Shown piece after piece: positions 1 through 8,519 of a stretch of DNA of 64,000 nucleotides. Origin of the DNA: Candidatus Fermentithermobacillaceae bacterium (GTDB lineage: Bacteria; Bacillota; Sulfobacillia; Fermentithermobacillales; Fermentithermobacillaceae); assembly GCA_018052455.1 (NCBI GenBank), contig JAGPNE010000001.1, forward strand, positions 359,261 to 423,260, given 5' to 3'. The notes below the pieces were generated by a model, which had not been told where the DNA came from, ran no database searches, and was given only the letters and a program-made list of their open reading frames with translations. Position numbers and translations under genes: made by a program. Positions within the stretch are counted from its first letter, which is position 1, and every line of letters begins with the position of its first letter.

Positions 1-75
1 GATGATTTTAGCGAAGTTTTCACCTTTTTGCCGGCAAATCACAGTTGGTGGTTGCTTTACCTGGATGGCTCGTAA
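1..75 (+). CDS. C-terminal end of an unidentified protein (cut by window edge)
   Basis: The frame is open from the first base and encodes 24 residues rich in aromatic and hydrophobic amino acids, ending in LYLDGS, before a TAA at 73-75. The start lies outside the window. The composition is protein-like, but the piece is too short to assign a family or to be certain it is coding. The following stretch up to 267 holds no gene I can support; it contains the ribosome binding site of the next gene. Confidence 0.25.
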   Translation, partial: DDFSEVFTFLPANHSWWLLYLDGS

Positions 76-267
76 GCATCGCGCCGTTCCCAGGATGTAT
101 CGCTAGCACTCTTGGTCACAATGTAGGCCTTCTCGTTCATGCACTATCTTTCAATGATGTCAGTGCAGATTGATTGAGCATCGAGATAGTTCGTAATTTC
201 GAGAATCGCAGTAATTGAGAAAGCTATAGAGCTCTCTTGCCTGCGATGCGAGAAGGAGTGTTCCAAA

Positions 268-1566
268 TTGGGTTCGAGTTCGCGCCGCGAATCTGTCAAA
301 GGATCAAATACAGTTGACGAGCGTGCCCAAGACAATCAAGAACCTAGAAGCAAGAGCCGCTTGATCAAAACTAGGCTAGAAGGTCGCGAAGCTATGCCTC
401 TCGCGTTGTATTTTCTTTCAGTTGCTGCAGTCGGTATTCCACTTTCCGCTAGAATATTGATTGCCGAGCCAACACCAGATTCGGTCACGGCTGTTTTGTT
501 CCTGTGTCTAGGTCTCCTTTCATTTCACCTGCCGGTAGTGATGCCGTCAAATGTCCAGATTCACCCTGGAAGCCCTATTGTGTTGGGAGCTCTTTTTCGC
601 TACGGAATGCCTACCGCGCTAATCACCATCATACCTTCGTTCCTTCTGCATTTTTTCACATGGAAACATGGTCTATTGAACTGCCTGTTTAACGCCGGGC
701 AGTTTACTATATGCCTCTATGCTGCCAAGGTCATAGGAATCCTAGCGGGGTGGCGACAAGGCATGCCTGCAACCGATCCCGACCTTATACCAATAATTCT
801 CATGAAAAGCACTTTTGATACCGTTAACATCTTCTTGGTATCCATAGGTAGGTCCATTGACAATAAAGAACCCTGGAGCAAGTCTTTCATACAGATGTTC
901 TATAACGAAAGAAGATCTTCGTTCATGCTAGAAATGTTTCTCTGCATAGTATCTATGCTCATCTCTTCCTATCTTGGGTACTCTGCACCAATAATAGTGC
1001 TAATAGGGGTTTTGGCTCTTAGGCTTCAGAACGTATTCGAGAAAGAACTAGTCGTAAGAACTCAAGAAGCTGAAACCGATCAGCTCACCAAGCTCTACAA
1101 CTTACGCTATATAGAAAAATGGCTTGAGAACGATTTCAGTCTGCTGGCTCGAAACCATAAGAACTGTTCATTCATATTCGCTGACGTAGATGGATTGAAG
1201 GCAATAAACGATGCATATGGACATGAAGCAGGTGACCGCTTGCTTGTACATATTGGTAATCTTGTGTCCAGTAACATAAGGAACAAAGACTGGGTTGCCC
1301 GGTATGGCGGAGATGAATTTGTGATCGCATGTCCCGAAACAAACCTTGTTCAGGCCTTATCTATTGCCAATCGGATTATCGCCGCTACCAAGGAGAATCG
1401 TTTCTTTTACAATGGCCTGCTAGTTGGTTTCGGTTTGAGCCTAGGTGTAGCAACATGGCCTGAGCATGGTGAAACTGGCTTCGACGTTATTCGAACGGCA
1501 GATAAAGCCATGTACTTGGCCAAAAAAGAGGGCGGTAACTGCGTGCGAACAGCAAATGAACTATAA
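268..1566 (+). CDS. Membrane-bound diguanylate cyclase (GGDEF)
   Basis: Predicted to make the second messenger c-di-GMP from two GTP. The N-terminal half (residues about 40-260) holds several hydrophobic segments forming a membrane sensor domain, with conserved-looking Pro-Gly-Ser-Pro and His-Gly-Leu-Leu-Asn patterns. The C-terminal GGDEF domain carries an intact GGDEF active-site motif at residues 347-351, and the RxxD product-inhibition site (R338-N-K-D341) lies exactly five residues before it, so the enzyme looks both active and feedback-regulated. The start is TTG, chosen because AGAAGGAG at 251-258 is well placed before it. The next gene downstream is a full-length paralogue of almost identical size, so this is a tandem duplication. 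The signal sensed by the membrane domain is unknown. Confidence 0.9.
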   Translation: MGSSSRRESVKGSNTVDERAQDNQEPRSKSRLIKTRLEGREAMPLALYFLSVAAVGIPLSARILIAEPTPDSVTAVLFLCLGLLSFHLPVVMPSNVQIHPGSPIVLGALFRYGMPTALITIIPSFLLHFFTWKHGLLNCLFNAGQFTICLYAAKVIGILAGWRQGMPATDPDLIPIILMKSTFDTVNIFLVSIGRSIDNKEPWSKSFIQMFYNERRSSFMLEMFLCIVSMLISSYLGYSAPIIVLIGVLALRLQNVFEKELVVRTQEAETDQLTKLYNLRYIEKWLENDFSLLARNHKNCSFIFADVDGLKAINDAYGHEAGDRLLVHIGNLVSSNIRNKDWVARYGGDEFVIACPETNLVQALSIANRIIAATKENRFFYNGLLVGFGLSLGVATWPEHGETGFDVIRTADKAMYLAKKEGGNCVRTANEL

Positions 1567-1732
1567 GGAGCAGTTTGTCAAAGGCTGCCCTAACAGTTGT
1601 CGTCGAGTACAGACTTAAGGGCCTTAAAATCCGTCTCGTTTTGTATGATAATGCAACTAGTAAGTAAATGCTGGTGGCTTTCCCGTTCGTTTGGAATGTA
1701 GGTTGAACTCGGGGCAAAGGAGCGTCCAGGTA

Positions 1733-3028
1733 TTGAACAATTCACCTCAGAAGACCACTGACACATCAGAACAAAGTGCCCAAAAGAACCCGGCAAGGAA
1801 CCATACGGTACCTAAAGGCCGTTTCATAAGAACACGTCTAGAGGGTCGTGAGATCATACCTTACGCTCTTTCTTTTGTAGTTATTGCTTCAATCGGCATC
1901 CCAGTGGGAATAAGGTCTATCCTGACCGGCCAAATTCCAAATCCCAAAGCGGCAATGGTGTTTGCGATAGTAGGCCTTATTTCATTTCACATCTCAGTCG
2001 TGATGCCATCTGGAGTTCACATTAACCCAGGTAGCCCCATCGTGCTAGGAGCTCTTTTTCGCTACGGACTGCCTACGGCACTGGTCACCATCATGCCTTC
2101 TTTCTTGCTTCATTTCTGGACGAAAAAACACGGCCTTCTGAACTGTCTTTTCAACTGCGGGCAATTTGCTCTATGTCTCTTGGCAGCTGAAGGGGTTGGT
2201 CTTTTGACGGGATGGCAACCGGGGATACCTGCAAGCGAGGCAGACCTTATTCCTATACTCCTCATGATTTTTGTGCATGACACCTTGAATATCTTTTTGG
2301 TAGCTATACCTGTCTCGATTGACAACAAAGAGCCCTTTGCAAGAACGTTTACAAATATGTTCTACCACGAAAGAAGGAGTTCTGTCGCCCTAGAGACTTT
2401 CCTCTCAACGGTGTCCATGCTCATGTCATCTTATGTTGATTACCTTGCTCCAGTAGTAATGCTAGTAGGAGTCATGTCTCTGAGCATCCAGAATCTATTT
2501 GAGCAAGAGCTGGTCGTAAAAACACAAGAAGCTCAAACCGACCAGCTAACCAACGTGTATAACTTCCGATACTTAGAAAGGTGGCTTGAGACTGACTTTG
2601 ACGCACTCACACGTTCTCGTAAATGTTGCTCCTTCATCTTCGCAGACGTAGACGGTCTCAAGACCATAAACGATACATACGGCCATGAAGCAGGAGATCT
2701 TCTGCTCGCTCACGTTGCAGAAGTCATCAGTGCTCACACTAGAGGCAGGGATTGGGTGGCTCGATATGGCGGAGATGAGTTTGTAATCTCTTGTCCTGAA
2801 GCAGACACTGCCAAAGCGACGCTGATAGCAAATCGCATTGTAGAATCAATTAAGGGAAACCCCTTCTTCTATCATGGGCAGAGGGTAGAATTTGGCCTAA
2901 GCCTAGGGGTAGCAATGTATCCGGAGCACGGGGAAACCGGCTTCGATGTTATACGAATGGCAGATAGAGCCATGTATTTCGCCAAAAAGGAAGGTGGCAA
3001 TCTTGTCCGAACTGCCGCGCAGCTCTAG
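1733..3028 (+). CDS. Membrane-bound diguanylate cyclase (GGDEF), tandem paralogue
   Basis: Second copy of the preceding gene, similar over its whole length, including the multi-segment membrane domain and the catalytic domain. GGDEF is intact at residues 346-350 and an RxxD inhibitory site (R-G-R-D) lies five residues upstream, so activity and product feedback are both expected. The frame stays open upstream to a TTG at 1691. I place the start at TTG 1733 because AAAGGAG at 1716-1722 precedes it with good spacing and the resulting 431-residue length matches the paralogue. The 166-nt gap before it holds a 13-nt palindrome (TTAAGG-G-CCTTAA, 1615-1627) and a GATAAT-like box near 1649, so the second copy may have its own promoter. 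The N-terminal cytoplasmic tails differ most between copies. Confidence 0.9.
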   Translation: MNNSPQKTTDTSEQSAQKNPARNHTVPKGRFIRTRLEGREIIPYALSFVVIASIGIPVGIRSILTGQIPNPKAAMVFAIVGLISFHISVVMPSGVHINPGSPIVLGALFRYGLPTALVTIMPSFLLHFWTKKHGLLNCLFNCGQFALCLLAAEGVGLLTGWQPGIPASEADLIPILLMIFVHDTLNIFLVAIPVSIDNKEPFARTFTNMFYHERRSSVALETFLSTVSMLMSSYVDYLAPVVMLVGVMSLSIQNLFEQELVVKTQEAQTDQLTNVYNFRYLERWLETDFDALTRSRKCCSFIFADVDGLKTINDTYGHEAGDLLLAHVAEVISAHTRGRDWVARYGGDEFVISCPEADTAKATLIANRIVESIKGNPFFYHGQRVEFGLSLGVAMYPEHGETGFDVIRMADRAMYFAKKEGGNLVRTAAQL

Positions 3029-3166
3029 GAAGAAACTGCCAAAGAAACCTCCCAGCTTTTCTGCGATTTCAAAAAGCCCTTTGAGAACCCGAGATATGTG
3101 TGCCAAACTGCGAGGGCGTAATTTACGGGCCTTTTCAACCAAACTTACTTAAAAAGCACCGCCCTC

Positions 3167-3655
3167 CTATCCCGCAAGCATAACAATATTCAAGCCTTCC
3201 GCAGGAAATCGTCGATACTCATTGGTTTTCGGTTCGAAACAAAGCAAAAAACCATCTTCTAATTTGCCAGTACAAGCTACCACTAGGGTCTTGTTCGCGG
3301 ATATTTCCTTTAGCACCTCTATTGGTTCAAGTTCAAGACTTTCATCGAATATGATCTCAATATTGTCTAGGAGCAAAGTGTCTAGGAAAGTTCCATCTTC
3401 CATGCGCAGATCTGCCAGCATATCCTTTAGAATCCCGGCAGCCTCGAGTGGTCTGTCCTCTGGGTCTACATTCAAAAGCCTCTTACTAAGCTCTAAGGTT
3501 ACGTTAACTCTAGGCGCGCCTGTGAGTCGCTCAACTTCCTTTAGCACTCTGGTCTTACCACTGGCAGGAGGACCTACCAACATAATCAGTTTACAATCCT
3601 CAGTTCTTACTTTACCCATCTTCTCAATCACTGCATCAACAGGTCCGATGCTCAA
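3167..3655 (-). CDS. brxF: BrxF-like P-loop ATPase (orphan, type 3 BREX family)
   Basis: A 162-residue P-loop protein. Walker A is G28-P-P-A-S-G-K-T35 and a Walker B-like strand LLLDN sits at residues 94-98. Between them are features I associate with BrxF of type 3 BREX defence systems: an NVxLELSKRLL stretch after the P-loop, an R-P-L-E segment, then LLLDNIEIIFD and a short C-terminal domain with FEPKTNEYR. The family is small, about 150-160 residues, which matches. The frame is open further upstream to 3814, but TTG 3655 is preferred: GGGGGTGA lies just ahead of it, and the upstream extension is Cys-rich and unlike the family. No brxC, pglX, pglZ, brxHII or brxA is nearby; the neighbours are GGDEF genes and lemA. 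It may be a relic, a part of a system located elsewhere, or a protein with an independent role. Confidence 0.72.
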   Translation of the reverse strand: MSIGPVDAVIEKMGKVRTEDCKLIMLVGPPASGKTRVLKEVERLTGAPRVNVTLELSKRLLNVDPEDRPLEAAGILKDMLADLRMEDGTFLDTLLLDNIEIIFDESLELEPIEVLKEISANKTLVVACTGKLEDGFLLCFEPKTNEYRRFPAEGLNIVMLAG

Positions 3656-3891
3656 TCTACTCACCCCCGTCATTGTTTGCGCACATGCGACCCAACCAAC
3701 ACCCAGACACATACAGAAATTAGTTCCAATGTAATCTTTATCATACCCACCTCCATGAAACGCGTATCTGATAATAGGGTTAGTGGTCTGGGTTAGACTT
3801 CTTTGTGTCAACAAGGTTTTCCTTCTGGTTCTTTCATTGGATCGCTGACCTGATATACTAGTACAAAGAACACTTGCAAGGAGGAGTTAAG

Positions 3892-4446
3892 GTGAATTGG
3901 GGTTTGACCATTATAGGACTACTTGTAGTAGTAGTGATAGCCTACGTAATATGGCTATACAATTACCTTGTAGGACTAAGGCAAAGAGTCCACAACGCAT
4001 GGTCTCAGATTGATGTTCAACTCAAGCGCAGACATGATCTAATACCCAACCTTGTCGAAACCGTAAAAGCGTACGCCGCCCACGAGACAGCAGTGTTCCA
4101 AAAGGTAACAGAAGCAAGATCCAAGGTTGCTTCCGCAAGAACCATCGACGAGCAGATTGACGCAGAAAGAAATCTCGAAGGGGCCGTAAGGGCCCTGGTG
4201 GCTGTCGCCGAGAACTACCCCGAACTCAGATCTAGCGAAAACTTCAAGGACTTGCAGTCCCAGCTATCAGACACTGAAAGCAAGATTGCATTCTCAAGAC
4301 AGTTCTACAACGACACAGTCATGAAGTACCAGACTGCCGTACAGAGATTCCCAGCTAACCTGGTAGCGAGCACATTTGGATTTGCACCGATGACGTACTT
4401 TGAAACGGAACCTGAAACTCGAGAGTCCGTAACTGTACAGTTCTGA
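3892..4446 (+). CDS. lemA: LemA family protein
   Basis: A 184-residue LemA protein: one N-terminal membrane helix (residues about 4-24) followed by a helical bundle. The typical LemA signature is visible just after the helix: an NAWSQIDVQLKRR block, then DLIPNLVETVKAY. The C-terminal region has the usual FSRQFYNDTV and FPANLVA segments. Function in bacteria is poorly defined. The start is GTG 3892, set by AAGGAGGAG at 3879-3887; the in-frame TTG at 3874 lies ahead of that site and would lack one. A TATACT box at 3854-3859 is a possible -10 element with a weak -35. Its stop overlaps the start of the next gene by one base, so the two are translationally coupled, a common LemA/DUF2207 pairing. 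Confidence 0.93.
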   Translation: MNWGLTIIGLLVVVVIAYVIWLYNYLVGLRQRVHNAWSQIDVQLKRRHDLIPNLVETVKAYAAHETAVFQKVTEARSKVASARTIDEQIDAERNLEGAVRALVAVAENYPELRSSENFKDLQSQLSDTESKIAFSRQFYNDTVMKYQTAVQRFPANLVASTFGFAPMTYFETEPETRESVTVQF

Positions 4447-6419
4447 TGAACAGGCTCGACAAACTCAGAAGGAGACTAAGGTCAAAAGTGAGCACTCATA
4501 GTAGTTCGTACAAGGTAGGCAGGATACTGATGTACTGTATCCTGGCTATCGCCATATTTGTGCTAGGGATGTGTTCTTTTCACAATGAATGTTACGCCAA
4601 ATCGTACTATGTTTCTGACCTTCATGTTACAGCCAAAATTAACCATGATGGTTCAATGGACGTTGTAGAAGAAAGAACCTTCTACTTCAGTGGGGACTTC
4701 ACTTGGGTTACTCAGGTCCTATCTCTGGAAGGATGTTCTGCCATCACGGATATATCAGTTTCAGAAGGTGATCTTAGTTACGTCCTGGCCGACTCTGGGC
4801 CGGGCACTTTTAGCTGCAATCGAGTGGATAACACTATTGAGGTCACCTGGAGGTACAGAGCGTCTGACGAAACACGCACTTTCACCCTCTCTTATAAAGT
4901 GAAGGACGTCGTATTAGTACATGAGGATGTGGCGGAACTGTACTGGAAGTTCGTAGGAGACGCTTGGGAAGTTCCATCGAATAACGTTTCTATCGAACTA
5001 TATCTTCCCGACAGATTTGTTGAAACGGATGATGAGATCAATAAAGTACGAGCGTGGGGACACGGACCCCTATCGGGGGAGGTCCAAATCATTCCGCCAG
5101 ACAAGATAACGTGGACAATCGAAGCCTTGCCCGCTGAGACTTTTCTAGAGGGCAGGGTTGTATTTCCAAAATCAATGGTTCCAAGTGCAACACGCACTTC
5201 CGGCATGGCTAGTTTGAATTCCATCCTAGCGCAGGAGGAACAGTGGGCAGAAGAGGCCAATAGGACTAGGAAGATCCAGCGCGCCCTCTTACCTATTTCA
5301 ATAGCCTGCCTCATTGCCTGCGCGGTATCAGCAATTACCCTCCAGTTGCGGTGGGGTAAAGAGTATAGACCGGAGTTTTCGGGGGATTACTATCGCGAAC
5401 TCCCCGGAGACTATACACCAGCCGAACTGGGCTACTTATGGAACTTCAAGAAGATAGGGAGTCAAGACATAGCCGCGACCATATTGGACCTGGCGCGAAA
5501 GGGATTTCTGCGAATTGAGGTCTCTACCGAAGAGAAAGAGGTTCTCGGAGGGATTTTGGGGACCAAGACCGTTACCGATTACGTACTGGTCCTTGAAGAA
5601 AAAGGGACAGCAGTCCTTGAAGACCCAAAGGTAGAACCGGGTTTGACCGAGCACGAGAGGTTTCTTTTGGAGTACCTGTTTCGAACAGCATCAGGAGGCA
5701 AAAGCGCCTTGCCGCTCAAACGACTGGAAACTGTAGGTAACAATAGTCCTGCCTCAATCAATAAGTTCTTCCAGGGATTCAAGGAAAGAGTCGAATCCAC
5801 GCCGGCTGCACTTCAGATGTTCGACCACAAAACGGATGAGATAAGGATCCGCGAAATCATTGCAGGTTCGATCGTTTTCGGGTCGGGTCTAATTGCCCTA
5901 TCCATTACAAGGTCTATAGCCCTTCCGGTCATATTAATTTGCGCGGGCGGGTTAATACTTATCTTTTCAGGGACATTTCTCAGACGACGCAGTCAGACAG
6001 GAAGCACACACATGGAGATGTGGAAAGCGTTTCGCCGGTTCTTGGAAGATTTTTCGGCCCTGGATATGGCCGAAATTCCAAGTCTTGTCATATGGGAGCA
6101 CTACCTAGTCTACGCTACCGTATTGGGAATAGCTGACAAAGTTATTGAGCAACTGGCCGTCTTGTATCCAGAGGCTGGCCAACCTGCAACGTCACCTTTC
6201 ACAGGTTGGGCCTGGTTAAGCGGCGGGCAGAGCACCGCCAAATCGTTTGCGGAGACGCTCCATTCTGTTACCCGCAGCCTGCAAAACTCAGTCGCAGCCG
6301 CAATGACGACTTCCGGTGCCGGAGGAGGCGGTGGCTTCTCAGGCGGTGCCGGAGGAGGCGGTGGCTTCTCAGGCGGTGGCGGTGGCGGTGGTGGCGGTGG
6401 TGGCGGAAGAGCGGGATGA
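4446..6419 (+). CDS. DUF2207 membrane protein with Gly-rich tail
   Basis: A 657-residue predicted membrane protein of the DUF2207 (YciQ-like) family. It has a membrane helix near residues 27-45, an extracytoplasmic beta-rich domain with the family's early DGSMDVVEER pattern, a second helix near 280-300, a cytoplasmic domain with GYLWNFKKIGSQDIAATILDLARKG-like sequence typical of the family (shown here only as a description of the 340-375 region), a third hydrophobic pair near 475-515, and a very Gly-rich C-terminus ending in a run of glycines, RAG. Such Gly/Ser-rich tails are normal for DUF2207. The ATG overlaps the lemA stop (TGATG). Function is unknown; the co-occurrence with LemA suggests the two act together at the membrane. 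Confidence 0.9.
   Translation: MNRLDKLRRRLRSKVSTHSSSYKVGRILMYCILAIAIFVLGMCSFHNECYAKSYYVSDLHVTAKINHDGSMDVVEERTFYFSGDFTWVTQVLSLEGCSAITDISVSEGDLSYVLADSGPGTFSCNRVDNTIEVTWRYRASDETRTFTLSYKVKDVVLVHEDVAELYWKFVGDAWEVPSNNVSIELYLPDRFVETDDEINKVRAWGHGPLSGEVQIIPPDKITWTIEALPAETFLEGRVVFPKSMVPSATRTSGMASLNSILAQEEQWAEEANRTRKIQRALLPISIACLIACAVSAITLQLRWGKEYRPEFSGDYYRELPGDYTPAELGYLWNFKKIGSQDIAATILDLARKGFLRIEVSTEEKEVLGGILGTKTVTDYVLVLEEKGTAVLEDPKVEPGLTEHERFLLEYLFRTASGGKSALPLKRLETVGNNSPASINKFFQGFKERVESTPAALQMFDHKTDEIRIREIIAGSIVFGSGLIALSITRSIALPVILICAGGLILIFSGTFLRRRSQTGSTHMEMWKAFRRFLEDFSALDMAEIPSLVIWEHYLVYATVLGIADKVIEQLAVLYPEAGQPATSPFTGWAWLSGGQSTAKSFAETLHSVTRSLQNSVAAAMTTSGAGGGGGFSGGAGGGGGFSGGGGGGGGGGGGRAG
6315..6374 (+). 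repeat. Two perfect 30-bp tandem repeats encoding the Gly-rich tail
   Basis: Two identical adjacent 30-bp units, 6315-6344 and 6345-6374, each encoding the ten residues GAGGGGGFSG inside the DUF2207 gene. They are followed by a GGT/GGC-rich run. In-frame repeats of this kind can change copy number by slippage, so the tail length may vary between strains. Confidence 0.95.
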
Positions 6420-6466
6420 ATCCGCGCTAGCTTGGTTGGGCATGCTCGCATGCTTCTATTGAAGGA

Positions 6467-6520
6467 AACTGCTAGGTTCGCATAGAATTACCTTTGTGAA
6501 CTTAGCAGTTCTCATTCTTT
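6467..6520 (+). terminator. Likely terminator after lemA/DUF2207
   Basis: Inverted repeat of 13 nt with one mismatch: AACTGCTAGGTTC at 6467-6479 pairs with GAACTTAGCAGTT at 6498-6510, with an 18-nt loop, followed by CTCATTCTTTTT. The long loop and imperfect T-run make it a moderate candidate. Confidence 0.5.
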
Positions 6521-6554
6521 TTGCTAGCCAACTCAGAAGGACGGATGATCGTCT

Positions 6555-7331
6555 ATGACAACTAAGGTCGTAATATTGCAGAGCTATGATGAAGTTAGTA
6601 GTTTCGCAGCAAATGAGGTTCTCAAACTGATCAACTCAAACTCTAAGGCAGTTATAGGACTTCCAACAGGCAGTACCCCACTTGGAATGTACAAGGAACT
6701 CGTCAACATGTATAAGCAAGGACTTGTCTCATTTCAGAACGTAACTACATTTAATCTTGACGAGTACATAGGCCTAAGTCCCGACGATAAAAACAGTTAC
6801 CATTACTACATGTATGAGAACTTTTACAAACATGTGAACGTAGGCGAAATGAACATCAACATCCCGAATGGTAAGGCCTTGGACCTTGAACAAGAATGCC
6901 GAGATTACGAACACAAGATCAAAACCGCAGGAGGAATCGATCTGATGCTACTGGGCCTCGGAGTCAATGGGCACATAGGTTTCAACGAACCTGGCCCGTT
7001 ATTCTCTCCAGTAACCCACAGTATAGATCTTGACAAAAGTACCATAGAGGCAAATGCAAGGTTCTTCAAGTCCATATCCGAAGTGCCTACCAGCGCGCTA
7101 ACAATGGGCATAGGTAGTATAATGCGTTCTCGCAGAGTACTGTTGCTAGCAACCGGTGATTCAAAAAAAGTGGCGGTCAAGAACTCGATCCAAGGCCCTG
7201 TAACGCCGCAAGTCCCTGCATCGGTCCTGCAGTTGCACTCAAATGCCACTTTTCTGCTAGATAAAGATGCGGCATCTCTCTTGGAACTACCGGGTCATAT
7301 TGAATGTACCCTATACGGCAAATTGAAATAG
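6555..7331 (+). CDS. nagB: Glucosamine-6-phosphate deaminase
   Basis: Converts glucosamine-6-phosphate to fructose-6-phosphate and ammonia, the last step of GlcNAc catabolism. The 258-residue length is typical. Visible family motifs: the phosphate-binding GLPTGSTPLGMY near residue 36, the catalytic-region NLDEYIGL, and the GLGVNGHIGFNEPG motif with the active-site His and Glu. The Asn before Gly-His is as in Bacillus-type NagB; the E. coli enzyme has Asp there. The ATG follows AGAAGGAC. The next gene starts 16 nt after the stop, so the two are probably co-transcribed. The partner enzyme NagA is encoded far away, at about 42-43 kb, on the other strand. Confidence 0.97.
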   Translation: MTTKVVILQSYDEVSSFAANEVLKLINSNSKAVIGLPTGSTPLGMYKELVNMYKQGLVSFQNVTTFNLDEYIGLSPDDKNSYHYYMYENFYKHVNVGEMNINIPNGKALDLEQECRDYEHKIKTAGGIDLMLLGLGVNGHIGFNEPGPLFSPVTHSIDLDKSTIEANARFFKSISEVPTSALTMGIGSIMRSRRVLLLATGDSKKVAVKNSIQGPVTPQVPASVLQLHSNATFLLDKDAASLLELPGHIECTLYGKLK

Positions 7332-7347
7332 ACGGAGGTATGAGCAA

Positions 7348-7932
7348 ATGAAGATCTTGGCAATCAACGGGAGCCCCCGTGTTAACAGGAATACAGCATC
7401 TCTCATGAAACTTGTAATCGATGAGGCAAAGACGTGCAATTCTGACCTAAATGTAATGTGGTGCAATTTGAACGACATGACTTATGCCGGATGCCAGTCT
7501 TGCCTTACTTGTAAAACCTCGGACGTCAAAGGATGTGTCCGAAAAGACGCGCTGTCATTCGTACTTGACGTTATGCTTGCTAGCCAAGCATGGATAATCG
7601 GTACTCCAATTTACATGGGTCAGGCAAGTGGCCAACTCAAACTCCTCTTAGACAGAATGTATGGTTTTACGGGCCCCAATAAGGAAAAACGCATACCTCC
7701 CGGGAAAAAGGCAATTGTTGCTATAACACAAGCAGCTTCTGAGGAATCCCATGTGGAAGTACCCAAACAAATGAAGGCGTTTTTCACCCGGCGGGGCTTG
7801 GATACTAAAGTCATCCGCGCATGCAATATGCCAACAGCCGCACCTTCGCCCCAATTTGGTCCAGAAATCTGTGAAGAAGCCCGAAGGCTTGGGAAGTGGC
7901 TGAGTGATGAAGGTAATTTGCAGGAGAAGTAG
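7348..7932 (+). CDS. Flavodoxin-fold NAD(P)H-dependent FMN reductase family protein
   Basis: A 194-residue flavoprotein of the NADPH-dependent FMN reductase / iron-sulfur flavoprotein type. The N-terminus ILAINGSPRVNRNT is the FMN phosphate-binding loop. A Cys-rich segment, AGCQSCLTC followed by a further Cys 11 residues later, resembles the region that binds an Fe-S cluster in iron-sulfur flavoproteins. GTPIYMGQASGQLKLLLDR is the usual second flavin-contact region. The ATG follows ACGGAGG. It lies 16 nt after nagB and is probably in the same transcript. The electron partner and substrate cannot be read from sequence. A second member of this group is at 53.9-54.6 kb. Confidence 0.85.
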   Translation: MKILAINGSPRVNRNTASLMKLVIDEAKTCNSDLNVMWCNLNDMTYAGCQSCLTCKTSDVKGCVRKDALSFVLDVMLASQAWIIGTPIYMGQASGQLKLLLDRMYGFTGPNKEKRIPPGKKAIVAITQAASEESHVEVPKQMKAFFTRRGLDTKVIRACNMPTAAPSPQFGPEICEEARRLGKWLSDEGNLQEK

Positions 7933-7994
7933 ACATCCCTGAAGACCTAGAGTGTCTTTTCATTTTCTTCCTAAAAAAGGAGGACGGTGTTACA

Positions 7995-8519
7995 TTGGTA
8001 TGCAGAACCATAGGTAGCCCAGTAGGCTTTTTGAGTGTTACTTGCCAAGACGGGTTTCTTACAGGACTGTCTTTCGCTAAGCCTTCGTGTATCGACCTTT
8101 ACTCTCCTGAACCAAACAGGTCTAACACGAACAGCGATCTTTTACTCCTAGATGCAGTTATTGACCAGTTGGAAAAATACTTTTCAGGAAAACTAGACCG
8201 ATTCAGTGTTCCAACCTTGCTCTCTGGAACTAGATTCCAGCGCAAAGTGTGGTTCGAAATGAATGAGATACCGTACGGGCATACGCGGACTTACAGTCAG
8301 ATTGCCAACGCGGTGAACTCACCCCGGGCAGTGAGAGCAGTCGGCAATGCCTGCGCCGCCAATCCTATAGCGATTATCGTGCCATGTCACAGAGTCGTGG
8401 CAGCAAATGGTATGGGAGGCTACGGCGGAGGCATAGCCGCAAAACGCTGGCTCCTAACTCTCGAAGAAAACGGCTTGCCTCCGCCTTGGGTCAATTCGCT
8501 ATCCGAAGAACCTATCTAG
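7995..8519 (+). CDS. ogt: Methylated-DNA--protein-cysteine methyltransferase
   Basis: DNA repair protein that transfers a methyl group from O6-methylguanine to its own Cys. The active-site motif PCHRV is intact within IIVPCHRVVAANG, followed by the GGYGGG and KRWLLTLE features of the family. The C-terminal DNA-binding part (GTRFQRKVWFEM, PYGHTRTYSQIA, AVGNA) is complete. Length is 174 residues. The start is TTG, after AAAGGAGG at 7976-7983. The 3' end overlaps the convergent M20 amidohydrolase gene by 21 bp. Confidence 0.95.
   Translation: MVCRTIGSPVGFLSVTCQDGFLTGLSFAKPSCIDLYSPEPNRSNTNSDLLLLDAVIDQLEKYFSGKLDRFSVPTLLSGTRFQRKVWFEMNEIPYGHTRTYSQIANAVNSPRAVRAVGNACAANPIAIIVPCHRVVAANGMGGYGGGIAAKRWLLTLEENGLPPPWVNSLSEEPI

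Noticed and set aside
3029-6419. A complete BREX or other defence island around the BrxF-like gene
   Set aside because: No methyltransferase, PglZ, BrxC or helicase gene is present; the neighbours are signalling and membrane genes.
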